NCBI RefSeq assembly: GCF_010389155.1
Contig: NC_057761.1
Span: 54,186,587-54,250,586 of the forward strand
Length of the DNA stretch: 64,000 nt
Source: Erigeron canadensis
Lineage: Eukaryota; Streptophyta; Magnoliopsida; Asterales; Asteraceae
Reading direction: 5' to 3'
Made by a program: the position numbers and the translations under genes. Every line of letters starts with the position of its first letter. Position 1 is the stretch's first letter. Below the pieces are notes generated by a model. That model did no database searches and was not told the origin of the DNA. It saw only the letters and a program-made list of their open reading frames with translations. This document shows, one piece after another, positions 36,378 through 48,600 of this stretch.

Positions 36378-39300
36378 TTGATATATATTTTTCAATTTAT
36401 ATACTATACACGTTTTGTTTCTCTTTTTGTTGAGCTTAACTCTAGATCGTTTAGTCTAAAATTGTTGTTTGTGGTTGTAGTAAGTTTAGATATAACAAAC
36501 CGTAAATTTTTTATATAGCTAAAGTTGGGGGGAAAAAAATAGGTAAATTGAAATCAATATTTATATAGAGTTAATTTTTATATGTTTGCTTCTTTAGTTT
36601 TCGTATTAATTAAATTGTGATATTGGTCATAGGGATTTAATATACTTGATTTTTAAATTTTTAGCTTTGATTAATATATTTTGAGATTACCCGTCCATTA
36701 GACGGACCTGAACTTTTTACTTGATGTTCCAGGATAATAGGAACATAATATAAGTAGTGGTTACTTTTTCTTAAATAAATATATAAAGGACAAACCCTCG
36801 TAGATTTCCATGTAAGCGAAAAGAAATCAAATAAAGCTTTTTCATGTTTTTAAAATTTCATTTTATCAAAATTTGTGCAGTTAAATGCACTAACATTGAG
36901 GTTATTAACATGTTAAGTAAATGGATCCCACTTTTAAAATATCATATATCTACCGACCAATAATGTCAATGATCATAATTAAGATATGTGTGAAACAATA
37001 AATTAGGATTCTATGTTACATTATTGGTTGGTAGATATATGATACATTTGTTATAAAGTTATGTTTACTGTATATAATAATTTTTAAATCTTGCTTATTG
37101 TATGTGTTCGGATATATGTGATAATCATATAAGCTGTCATTTCTAAGTTTTTGATTGATTAAATACATATAATTGACAAGATTTGAAAGTTATTACAAAC
37201 AATTAATACAACTTTAGTTTTTCACACTATAAACATTCGTCCATAAATTAAGTACATTCACATATACTTATCTCATAAATGAAATGATTAAGGTAAAAAA
37301 ATTCAATGATTTTTATAACGGATTTTTATCATAAACTTCAGCTCATGTGTAACAAAGAAAATTGGGATTCTATGTTAGCTAGGGGGTTTCTGTAATATTC
37401 GTCTTACTACAAGACAATTTTCTCCGTTTTATTTGTTGACTCACGGTTTTTTAGGAAACAATGAATCATGGGAGCTTCCCAGTAGGTCACTCATTTATTA
37501 TTACTCTCACCCATGTACGATTAACTAAACAGTTCCTTAGAATATGCCGGCACTGGTAATCTTTATTACATGTTAGCAATGTGCGTTTAGCCGTTTACAC
37601 CCTCTCAAACAACTTAATATCTTTGTAAATTTATGCCGATATGCACAATGGAGATACTGGAATTATTAAGGTGTGTGTGGTAATGGTAAATGGATTAAAA
37701 AAAACAATTAAACGAAAACTGGACTTCAAAGAATGATTTTGAGCCACATCAAAAATTTTAGACCCCTGTAACTGATTATTTTTTACATAGCCAAAACCGT
37801 CTCTACAAACTGGTCAAAATATGTATGTTGTGAATTATAAATTTGATAATTGTTGTAAACTTGTAATGTCTAGAGATTATTAAGATTATTGTAGTTTGTA
37901 AAACGTGGCAAATATAGGTAAAAGGGGATGGCACCAAAAACGCAAGGTGTCATGACTGATGAGGATGCTGGTCATGCCTGGTAATTAATTGGGGGAAATA
38001 TTATATGTTAATTAAGCTGAATTTTTTTAAATAGTTTGGCTTGTTTGGGATATTATTATTGTGTTTGAGTCGAGTTAAAGTTAAAAAACAATGCATACTT
38101 CAATTTAAATATTTGTAATAAGATAGCAAAAAAAACATTTGTTTTTTATCTATTTATTATAACTTACTAACTAAAAATACTTCGTATGTTAGCCTGAGAT
38201 AAATTAATAACAATAGAAATAAGAAAATGAATAAAAATTTTTTTATTATTTTGGCCTGATTAAGAATAAATATGACCAAAACGATCATGTTTTCAGATAT
38301 AATTTAGGTAAAGTTTGTTACAACAAATTAGTAATTTTCATTCCAAAGCCAAAATGACAAACACAATACAACAAGAAGAGGCAACTTGAATGTGAACGTA
38401 CATAAGTACATAAACCGAACAACTGAACAAGACGAAGCAAATTGTTTACATAAATCGTTGTACTTAAAATATATATGATACTGCTTTTTAATGTAATGAA
38501 TGTTATGATATTTTCTTGTTTTGATATCGTTGACATCGTGATCGAAAAATTAGTAATTTAAAGAGATTTTAAAACACTGATGGAGTTTCCGATTCAGTAA
38601 ACAAAGTTTTAACATGTTTGGGTTGAATTTTTTAATTACTTTGTGTTTGGGCTCCACTACCCCAACAAACAAAGGACCTCTGTCTTGAATCTAATTGGTT
38701 TTTATTATTATTATTATTATTTGGTTAGTTTCGACCTCTTATTTTCACCTCCTTATTTTAAATTCACCTTTCGAAAAATAAGTGTTCATTGTAATGCTAA
38801 TAGGTTTATAGAAGAAAATAAAGTTGAAATTAGATAACCACGTTAACAAACACTTTTAGGGTGTATCGATAAGCTGAACTACTGTAATTGGTGAATCTTA
38901 GTGTTTTCATGCTTCTAGCATAATGTCTAAAGATAATTAAGATTACTGTAATCAAAATGGATGCCCTTTGTGGCTGTAATTGGTACGTCTTATTGTTTTT
39001 GGGCTCCATTCGGCTGGAATAGTGGCCAGTTGTAGATTTCAGCCCACGATAATGGTACCTTTTGGTCATTGAACTGACTCGGATAGAAGTACAGATATTT
39101 GCTAGCCGTTAGAATAAACACTTTCATGGATATATAATACAATCATGAAATACTAATAATTGTTACTGTGTGACAAATTATTATGTATAAAATTATAAAA
39201 TAGGTTACATAACTGTATGTAAGTCGAAATTTGGTTACAAAATCATAATGATCGTTCAGCAAATAAAATTATGTTATAAGATCTTAACAGTCATTAAGAA

Positions 39301-40396
39301 TTATATTATATCTGTTTGATTATAACAGTTAGTCGGTATTCGATATCTAAAAACACCTCACCGTATAATGGTGAAGCCCTGCACGTACTGTAGACTACGA
39401 AATGTAGACCATAAACCGTACAGGTGATTCAGAGAAAAAACCCACAGACTTGTCACTCCTAACTCCTAAGAGTCGAACCCAAGACCTGTGGTAATCTGTT
39501 TAAAATCTATGATTCCATTCATTCATATACTCCTATCTATTATACGAAGCATAGGCCATGGTAAGAAAAGGTGGTACCAGGGGGAAAAAAATCTCAGATG
39601 GGGCAAAATCATAAAATTCATAAAATTTCTTTTAAAAAGGGGGCAAAATATTAAAAATCCATAAGAAATTTAAAACTCTATAAAAAATTTTAAAAATATA
39701 TGACAAAACTTAAATTTCAAGAGAAGCAATGGACCCCCCTTGCCCCGTTTAGTACCGCCACTGATTATAAGTGTTGTGTTTAGTAAAGAAAAAACTATAT
39801 TTAAAATATGGAGGATGCTAATATAAGACTGTTAGGTAGCTAAGCTTAAGTGTAGAATATTGACATATAATTTTTTTAATCCATAAAATTCATGAGACCC
39901 CATGCATTTATTAATTAAACAAAAAACACTATGAGAAGTTCCACACCTAAATTTAGGTGTCGAACAACCTTATTTACTTTATCTTAAATATATATATATA
40001 TATCAGATTATGTATACATGATTGAAAATTATTTTTAAAAAGAAAATAATTATTTTATGAGGATAATTACTTTTCTGGTGGTGGTAGGTAAGGAAGGACG
40101 TACGCGAAAAAGATTCTCTGCGCGGATACCCACAATAAGATAGGACCGCCAATTTGGTTGTAAAATATCAATGCGGCTCGGCGTAGCATTTAAGACTTGC
40201 GTTCACCCCTAAAAAGGTACCCAAGTGCTTCTTCTGTCGCAACATAAATAGAAGCCTTTGGATTGGTCTATCAATCATTTTTTCTTTTAGGAAACAATAT
40301 CTATCATACAATATAACTTTTTAACACACTATACAAGTTATTAAAACACATGTGTAGTAAATTTATCAAACATATGATAAGAATATCACTTTTTTT
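36378..40396. other. Gene-poor AT-rich region with repeat fragments
   Basis: No gene is recognised. A hairpin CCGTCCATTAGACGG (36691-36705) resembles Helitron 3' hairpins. The block 39335-39495 contains GAGTCGAACCC, a reverse box B-like word, and may be a 5'-truncated SINE. Confidence 0.35.
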
Positions 40397-40597
40397 CGTT
40401 TTTAGACATTACTTTTTCCGTCTCAAGATAAATTAATATAATAAAAAAATCTTTTTAACGTATCTTTTAAAATTATTAACGTAATACCCACAACTTTCGT
40501 TTTTAGACATTACTTTTTCCGTCTCAAAATAAATTAATATAATAAAAAAATCTTTTTAACGTATCTTTTAAAATTATTAACGTAATACCCACACAAT
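40397..40597. repeat. Near-perfect tandem duplication, unit 101 bp
   Basis: The block CGTTTTTAGACATTACTTTT at 40397 is repeated at 40498, followed by TTCCGTCTCA and GTAATACCCACA in both copies. I see only isolated differences, so the duplication is recent. Confidence 0.85.
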
Positions 40598-41571
40598 ATA
40601 AGAGTGGTAGCAACAATAACGATCGGATGGTAGCGGTGACTATTAATGATGGTGGTGACAGTGATGGTGGCGTCGAATGATATAAGTTACTCTAAATGTA
40701 ATTAATGTAAATGTGGTAGTGAACATATTTTAAAAGATGAAAGTTTAGGCCTTTAGGATGTAAATTAATTCATTAAGAATAATTAGATAATTTTTTATAA
40801 TTTAGTAAAGGAGTAGAGTTCAAGATTTATTTTTGAACTTTTATTTTTCTAACTTTTTATATGATTTTTATAGTGTAGTAACGATAATCTTTTTATAACA
40901 TATATTATTCGTTAGTTATTTTTATCATCATATTTCTTAGATTTATCAAAGATATATAATTGGTTGCCACCCAGTGTACTTTTTCATGCATAAAACCCAA
41001 GTATTAATATTTCTTGATTTATCATGCGTAATAATCTTGTATCAAAAAATTATTAATAAGTTATGTTTAGAGAAAATAAATGGTTTCTAAACACAAGTAT
41101 TAATATTGATATTGATATTTATGTATATAACAGAGTTTTAGTGGAAATCCTAATAAAAGGCACTGACAAGTTAACTTAGTTTGAGATTTTTATTTAGGTT
41201 TCTTTATCACAAAATAATGATTATTGTGTTTAAAACCACTTGGTCCATTTTCATATATATATATATATATGTATATATATCCTTATCTGAATCTATTTGC
41301 TATGATTAATCTATTCTGTTAGATACATATAACCAAAGTATCATTAATATAACTTAAATATGTTAACTGCATGGATTCGTGGTCTTTTTATTTAATCAAA
41401 TCTTATCTTAAATTGTTAGACACACAACTAAAAGGAAGACTGAAAGAGTTGTTCAAAACAAAATGTAGTATTTAGTAAGAGAAAAGTGGAATATAAGGTT
41501 GTCCGGATGTTTGATATCTAAACTTAGGTGTGAACCTTTTATATATAAATTTTTTGATAATTTTTTATTAA
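40598..41571. other. AT-rich spacer
   Basis: No gene is seen. It includes a TATATA run near 41253-41278. Confidence 0.35.
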
Positions 41572-42230
41572 TCTATATCTATACTATATTAATAAACAAG
41601 CTACCATCCCCTGTTTCAACTTTCTACCTTCAAAATATCCAAAATACCCTTAATTTTCAACACATTCCTAACTCACATACTAAGGTCACGTTTGGTTCGC
41701 AGATTCTGATGAAATTGGAATTGAATTTCATTCCTTAGTGCGTTTGGTTGCTTAATGATGAAGGAATATCATTCCGTTGGAATGTCAACATTCCCTCATT
41801 TGATGGAATCTCCATTCCATGCGGATGGGGGAAGGAATCTCATTCTGTCTCTCCCTTAAATCTTCAAAAAATGAAAAGCATTTCATCAAATTTCATTCCA
41901 TCAGATTCCAATTCCTTCAATAGATTCCATTCCATCCAAAAACATTCCGTGAACCAAACGTGCCCTAAATCTATCCAATATATATCCTTAAAATATTTTA
42001 GACCCATATTTATCCAAACTATCTATTCTCTTTACTAATTAATTTATATATATATATATATACCTAATATCTCTATAATATTCCAAAAGATACATCCTTT
42101 AATCATAAAATAACTACACTACCATTTACGTCAATTACCTTAATTTTAATAACCACTTCGTTACCACCACCGCCACTAGCACCACCCGTTGCCGCTACCA
42201 AATCCGTTGCATTACGCGGATATCCATCTC
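41572..42230 (+). mobile_element. Helitron-like non-autonomous element (tentative)
   Basis: It begins TCTATATCTATACTATATTA after an A, like many plant Helitron 5' ends. It ends near a hairpin ATCCG..CGGAT (42202-42221) in a CCGTTGC/ACGCGG context common at Helitron 3' ends. The expected CTRR terminus is not clear, so the right border is uncertain. A Tourist MITE is nested inside. Confidence 0.4.
41684..41965. mobile_element. Tourist-like (PIF/Harbinger) MITE, copy 2
   Basis: The 282-bp element opens GGTCACGTTTGGTTCGCAG and closes with the complement of GGGCACGTTTGGTTCACGG, flanked by TAA on both sides (41681-41683 and 41966-41968). It is related to the copy at 14763. Confidence 0.85.
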
Positions 42231-43021
42231 ATAAATAAATGTATGGACTCCATTAATTTTATGAATTAAAAAACAACATATAAATATGCCACATCTAAAA
42301 TTAATTAGTGACCTAACATCCTTATATTCTCATTCCAATTTAGTACGGAGTAATTAGTAGTCAAAAAGTTAGAAAAAGAGGGAACATATATAGATGCATA
42401 AACCATCCAAGTTGACACGTGGCGCATGCTAGTAAAGTCTTGGCATGTGTTAATACGCCCACATGGTTTGGTTAGTCAGCTAACTCAACTCACATGATCC
42501 ATATATATCTGTTGTTATCTTCTCATTGAATAAATCCAAGAATCTCAAATGTACGATTTTACCCCTTATCCTTTTCAAACCAAAATCATTTCACGACGTA
42601 CAACTTGACATATATTTTTAGTTTAATATTCCATTGAATTAATCGAAGACACGAGACGTCTAGAGAGATAAAAAACTCTAAATTAAAAATTAAAATAAAA
42701 AAAAGTGTACGTACCAAACATATTTCACAATTTTCATGCATGCATTTCATTCATGCACTATCTATACTACGTTATAAAATATTATATATTATGAGTATTA
42801 TATATATAAAATAAAATTAAACTATACATATATAATAAAAAAAATGAATATGGGGTTATTACATATTTAATTTGGATGAAAATTTCTCACAAATTAATTT
42901 TTAATATATAAAAAATATGAAGACTTAATCATTTATTTAAAATATTAAAAAACAATTAACATGTGAAAGATTTTTCATTAAAATTATGTATGTAACAACC
43001 TAATATTCATTTTTCTCATAT
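42231..43021. other. AT-rich spacer
   Basis: No gene is seen. A G-box-like GACACGTGGCGC lies near 42414. Confidence 0.35.
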
Positions 43022-43231
43022 AAAAAAATGGTAATTAGGAGGGAACTACTTAGCCCCTTGTACCCTTTAGGTACCATATCGTACTACCGTATATTAGCAT
43101 CCCGGTGACTTCCCCAGAGAATAGGTGAGAATAACGAATAATGGGTTGCGCTAAGATTCAAACCTGCGCCTTACAAACTCCTAGATCCCTTGTGAAGGGG
43201 GTGATGATCACTGGGCTATCAACCCCATGGT
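43022..43231 (-). mobile_element. tRNA-derived SINE
   Basis: On the minus strand it begins near CCATGGGGTTGATAGCCCAG. It has an A box (TAGCCCAGTGA), a B box about 60 bases later (GGTTTGAATCT), a unique body and a terminal T run (ATTTTTTTA). This is the RNA polymerase III promoter layout of a SINE; there is no tRNA cloverleaf. Confidence 0.7.
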
Positions 43232-44030
43232 TCCATATAATAATATACACTTAGATATTATATACAGTATAATGAGTTGTAATGGCGATTATTGAAGTAG
43301 AATTTGATAATGATATAAGACTATTTTTAATAGTATTTCATTTCTTGTATTAGTCATGTCATGTAGTGTCTTGTGAGAAATATTCATATGAGAACTATTT
43401 GAATTGAATAAACCATGAAAATCTTTAAATTATAACTTGGTGTTCATGTGTGAACAAGTTAATGCACATATGAACATATCAAGTACTCATACATATCGTT
43501 ACCTATGTGACTATGTTCATACGTGAATAGTTCTCACATGAACTTTACCGTATAGGAAAAAGTTCATGTGAGAACTATTTGAATTAGAAAAACTATGAGA
43601 ACTTTCATATTAGAATTTGATATTCATATGTGAACAAATACATGAACATATGTGCATTTATACCTAACATTACTTATGCTCATGTGAATATCACATGTGA
43701 AGAGTTCTCACATAAACCTTACCCAATATCTTACTAATACTTTTAGACTGATACACCGATTTTGTTAACAACACCATTTCACTTATTCCATTAAAAAAAA
43801 ATATATAATACTATTATCAACTAACATAAACACAATAGTCTATCACATTTTTATTAAAGAAAAACAATATATTACTAAATAAACGTTATATTAAAAAAAA
43901 ATTACCTTACAGTTATATTAAAATAATGTTTCTCTTGTTAAAAGAAACATTATCTACAACCTCAACAACGAGCTACCTATTTCTTCATTGTGAATTTATG
44001 AGAAAATTATAGGCTTACCTTCTTAGTGTA

Positions 44031-44201
44031 AATTTCAAGAATCCTTCTAATGCAAAAGAACTGTTAGGATTTCATAAAGACTTTGTTGTTGATCCTGTCA
44101 AGTTCAAACACATCAGCCTCATCATCCAACGTACTGTTGGACCATTAGAATTTGCAAAACGGTCGTGTTTTCTCCAACAATTCCCCGTAAATCAGATTTG
44201 A
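44031..44201 (+). other. Unidentified coding-like fragment
   Basis: A 56-codon frame without ATG reads NAKELLGFHKDFVVDPVKF and so on to TGA, with balanced composition unlike the surrounding AT-rich DNA. A second short frame follows near 44211-44289. I do not recognise it; it may be a captured gene fragment. Confidence 0.25.
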
Positions 44202-44870
44202 GTAAGAGATGTCAAAGTCTAAAGCTTATTATGGTTATCAAACTGAACACAAACTCCCTAAATTGCTTGGTCGAATTGGAGTACGTTAATATTTTGATTT
44301 CTAGTTTAAACATTGTTCTTGCTGTAGCACTTTGCTAGCTTTACATTGATTAATAAAGTTGATTTGAATGTAAAAAAAAAAAAGAAATAAAGAAGAGTCA
44401 AAACTTGTTATTATATTCTAGTAATCCTTATGAGTTGAATTGTAAGCTTTTTGACACAAGAACTTCATATTAAATGATCTACCTTTTATATTATAAGGAG
44501 AAAAAATCCCATATACTCTTACTTGATATAACAAATTAAAATTTGCATTTTATCTGTTAAACAAAAAGATTAATTGTGAGTAATTAATGGAATATACATG
44601 TTGATATAAGTTGAAATATGTATAAGGAATAATTTTTTTCTAATTCATTTATAAATTTATTGTTCAGATACTAGATATGAAATTATAGTGATGTAAACTT
44701 TTAACATATCTTTTGGAAAAAGTCAAACATAGTACTATTTTAAACATAATTTTATATTAAAATAAGTTTGTGAAAATTGTTGGAAATGAATGATGATGTA
44801 ATGAGAAAAGAAACAAAATAAACTTTACGAACCAATCATTGGAGATGCTCTTATTTAGTTAGTATTAAAT

Positions 44871-44892
44871 TCCGTGCAGTTGACTGCACGGA
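44871..44892. repeat. Perfect 10-bp palindrome with 2-bp loop
   Basis: TCCGTGCAGT, TG, ACTGCACGGA. It may be the terminal hairpin of a Helitron-like element. Confidence 0.7.
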
Positions 44893-44991
44893 TTTTTTAT
44901 TTTTAGATGAACTTTTAGAATGTCAATATGGTGGTGGGCCCATTTTAAAAATATTATGTAGTATCTTTTTCTTTCTATGTACAAATGGAAC

Positions 44992-45024
44992 CTTATACTA
45001 GTGTATTTAATTCACTAGTATAAG
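44992..45024. repeat. Perfect 12-bp inverted repeat with 9-bp loop
   Basis: CTTATACTAGTG and CACTAGTATAAG separated by TATTTAATT, about 620 bp upstream of the DEMETER-like start codon. Confidence 0.8.
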
Positions 45025-45126
45025 AACTCTCAACAACAGAACATAACTAACTTTCGTCTAGAATAACAACTTACTTTCGCCGGAGAATTGCTCCTTATAA
45101 ACTTGCTGGAAAAAAGCAATGACTAA

Positions 45127-45157
<31 letters not shown>

Positions 45158-45568
45158 GTTTGTTAGCTTCTCTATATCTCTCTCATCAATCGGCAGAAAC
45201 ATTGCTTTCCCATTAATTTATCTCGCCGACCACCGACTAAATTAGATCTACAACCATAAAAAACAATATCTCCGATCACCGAGGTTAGTCATTTCTGTCT
45301 TTCCGGCTATCAATATAGCCGGCGACACTGATTTTCTTGCACACATAATCTGTTGAGTCTTCATGTTCTGCTTTTAATGTTTTCTTGTTTTTTTTATATA
45401 GTTATTTACACTTTTATCTTAACATTTATATAACACTATTATCATTGTCTGTAAGATCTGTTGGCTTTTTTTTTTTTTTATGATGTACCCTTTGTTTAAT
45501 TTGTATAAATTTATCAGGACCTGATCTAATTTCTAATTATAACTATCGGGGGACCAAATTGCAGAATA

Positions 45569-45601
45569 ATGTTTGAAGACGGTGGGGTTGATGTGAATTA
45601 G
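45569..45601 (+). promoter_or_regulatory. Short upstream ORF in DEMETER-like 5' leader
   Basis: ATG at 45569 starts MFEDGGVDVN and ends at TAG (45599-45601), 40 bases before the main ATG. If the leader intron ends at 45564, this uORF is retained in the mRNA and could lower translation. Confidence 0.5.
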
Positions 45602-45641
45602 TTGTAACTTTTTTGCCAAGATCGAAGTTTTAGTGTTTTAA

Positions 45642-48600
45642 ATGGATAGAGAGGAAGAAAGTTCATGTTCTCATCAAGAAAAATCTGACTCGAATACGAC
45701 GGGAAAAAACTGGCTCGGAACTCCTTTCAATGAGCCCATCTATGAAGAAACTTCTATGAGGGAAAGTAATTTAGGGTCAACAAGTCAAATGATTGATTTT
45801 AATATAGGAATACATGATAAGCTTTCCATGTATGATGGGGATACATGGCATAATGAGGTGTCTTTTAAAGATCTGCTTGCAATGGCTTCGATCGGGAAAT
45901 TTGGCATTACTGGTGATGCTATCGGTAGACCACAATGTAAGCACCATCATGGTATTTCGGGTTTTTAATTAGTTGTAAAATAATCTCACTTTGTGTATGC
46001 TAATGCATTAAATTAATGTTTAGTTTTTGTGCGGTGTTGTAGATGGGAAGGTAGACTATGCTACCTACTTATCTGATCCACATTTGTCACCACAAACAGT
46101 AAATGACCCGTACGTGAGCACAGGGCTGTCCCTTGGATTTACACCGGTGACACCAAATCAAGGGGGAAGAGCAGAGCAGCATAAACAGGTTGAATCTGAA
46201 GCAGCGAATTCAAATGAGAATGAAAGAATGAATCTCAATCTTGCAGCAGATAAGGAAAAAGAAAATCTTGATGAACATTCGCAGGCTGATGTTTCTACAC
46301 TTGCTTCGGTGAATGAAGACATGGAAAAAGGATCGACTGAACAGACCAATTTAAATGAAACGCCACAACAGAAACAAAGAAGAAGAAAGCATAGACCGAA
46401 AGTGGTTATAGAAGGCCAACGCAAAAGAGCAAGGAAGCCCGCAACCCCAAAACCAGAAACCCCAAATCCCGGTCCTACCTCGACGGGGAAGAGGAAATAT
46501 GTCCGGAGAAAGGGGATTGAAAAACCCTCAGAAACGCCTACAGAGGGGGATGTGAGTGGGACGGTCGATCCAAGCACAAGCACAAATCAACAGACCAAGA
46601 AAAGACGCAATAGAAAGATCAACTTTGATGAGCCTGAACAACAAACTGAAGTAACAGATGAAAAGACACAACTTGAACACATGGCGGACAAAACAACATG
46701 CTCCGCACCCCAAAAACCAAAAACCCCGAAGCCCGGTGCTACCTCGAGGGGAAAAAGGAAATATGTCAGGAAAAAGGGGATTGAAAAATCCACAGAAACG
46801 CCCACAGTGGGGGAAGCGAGTGGGACCGTCAATCCGAGCACAAGCACAGATCAACAGACCAAGAAAACATGCAAGAGAAAGATCAATTTTGATGAGCCTG
46901 AGAAACGGACTGAAGTAACAGCTGAGAAGACACAAGTTGAACACATGGTTCACAAAACAACAAGCTCGACAAGTGAAGTTGTGGAAATTTCCCAAAAAGT
47001 GCTTACTAGTGAGTCTCCAAGCCCTATCACCCCCAGCAAGACTGAGCTACCACGAGGGGTATCAAGAAAGAGCACAAAAGCAACATGTAAGATAAATTTT
47101 TTACAAGAAACTCATGATAAAGGAGAGAGTAGCTTACCCAGCCCAAATGAATCCAATTGCAGTACAAGTGCATGTCTTGATAAAGGAAAAGAAGCACAGG
47201 GATCAAATGAGGGACTTATAAGAAACATGGATGGAGTTACACTAATCAATGGGAATGCATTAGGAATTAGCGATGAGGAAACATATCTATCGATGTTCAC
47301 CAACTATAACAGTGGTAGCAACGCCATACATTTATCTGCCATAGGTAAGAAAAAGAGAGTCAGAAAGAAGCAGATGATAGCCACTACGAGTGCTAGTAAA
47401 GCACCTGAAATGCCAATAGAAAATGGTGTATGTATGCAGAATTCAAGAAATAAGAAAACCACGGCTTTCAGGATGGTGCATGACACAGTTGCATCTGCTG
47501 GAATGATAAATGACAGATATCAGAAGCCCACATATATGGAAACCCATTCTACAGAATTTCAACTTAGTTTGGTAACCAATAGAAACTCTTTGGTGCCTCC
47601 TTTCTATCATTACCCACAGTACTTCACAAATCATACAGGTATAAAACATCATTTGTTATTCGAAAAAATAACAATAAATTCTTTATGTATGATTATACTG
47701 AGTTCCTCGTGTTGCTTAATGCAGGTTCTAATCCAAGCTTAAGATGCACAAGTACATACGGTATTGAGAAACTAATTCGCCTATTTGGGCAGCTAAATAT
47801 CAACAGACCGGTGGCAGAAAAGTACAGGAATACAGTTATACCATACATGCCGGGATACAATGAGAAGAATGCTCTTGTTGTATTTCAGCGAGACGGGACT
47901 CTGGTTCCTTATATTAAGAAAAGAAAGACACGACCTAAAGTTGATCTAGATGATGAGACGACTAGAGTCTGGAAGCTTCTACTGGAAAATATAAACAGTG
48001 AAGGAATAGATGGAACAGATGAGGCAAAAGAGAAATGGTGGGAAGAAGAACGCAAAGTATTCCGAGGCCGTGCAGAATCGTTCATATCACGAATGCATCT
48101 TGTGCAAGGTCAGAATATTATGCGTACATGCATTATTATGTGTGTTCTTGCAAGATTTCAGGCTTAAGATTATAATTTAAATGATTCTAACCTTAAACAC
48201 TGACTATGTGAGTTTTGCAGGGGACAGACGCTTCTCTAAGTGGAAAGGATCTGTTTTAGATTCAGTTGTTGGGGTTTTCCTTACCCAGAACGTATCAGAT
48301 CATCTATCCAGGTAAGATACAAACGCCATTAACCACACAAGAATTCACTTAATGGTTCTAATTAATAAATTCTAATAAACGTTGCACTATTTGCAGTTCA
48401 GCATTTATGTCCCTTGCTGCACGGTATCCACTCAAGTCAAAAAGAAGCAGTGAAACATCCCATGAAGAGGAATCAATCATGTCTGTTAAAGAACCATGCC
48501 AAGAAGATGAAGATCGTGGTTCTATGATGATGCAGAATGCTGATCCATGTGAAGAAAAAGAAGTTGTCAATAGCAATGAACCTTCTCAAAATAGTGTCAT

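Larger units (their letters stand above)
43232..45641. promoter_or_regulatory. Upstream region and 5' leader of the DEMETER-like gene
   Basis: AT-rich sequence. It contains two strong palindromes (44871-44892 and 44992-45024), a TATATA run near 45130-45165, and a probable leader intron from GAG/GTTAGT near 45284 to TTGCAG at 45564. A 10-codon upstream ORF is at 45569-45601. An unidentified coding-like frame is at 44031-44201. Confidence 0.45.

Noticed and set aside
39540..39770. Possible transposon ending CAGTGGCGGTACTAAACGGGG near 39763
   Set aside because: The opposite end and a target duplication could not be found.
43140..43231. Possible tRNA gene on the minus strand
   Set aside because: A and B boxes are present but no cloverleaf arms form, and an unrelated body with a terminal T run follows, so it is a SINE.
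46158..46995. Antisense frames of 86-155 aa over DEMETER-like exon 2
   Set aside because: They are shadows of the Lys- and Pro-rich coding repeat.
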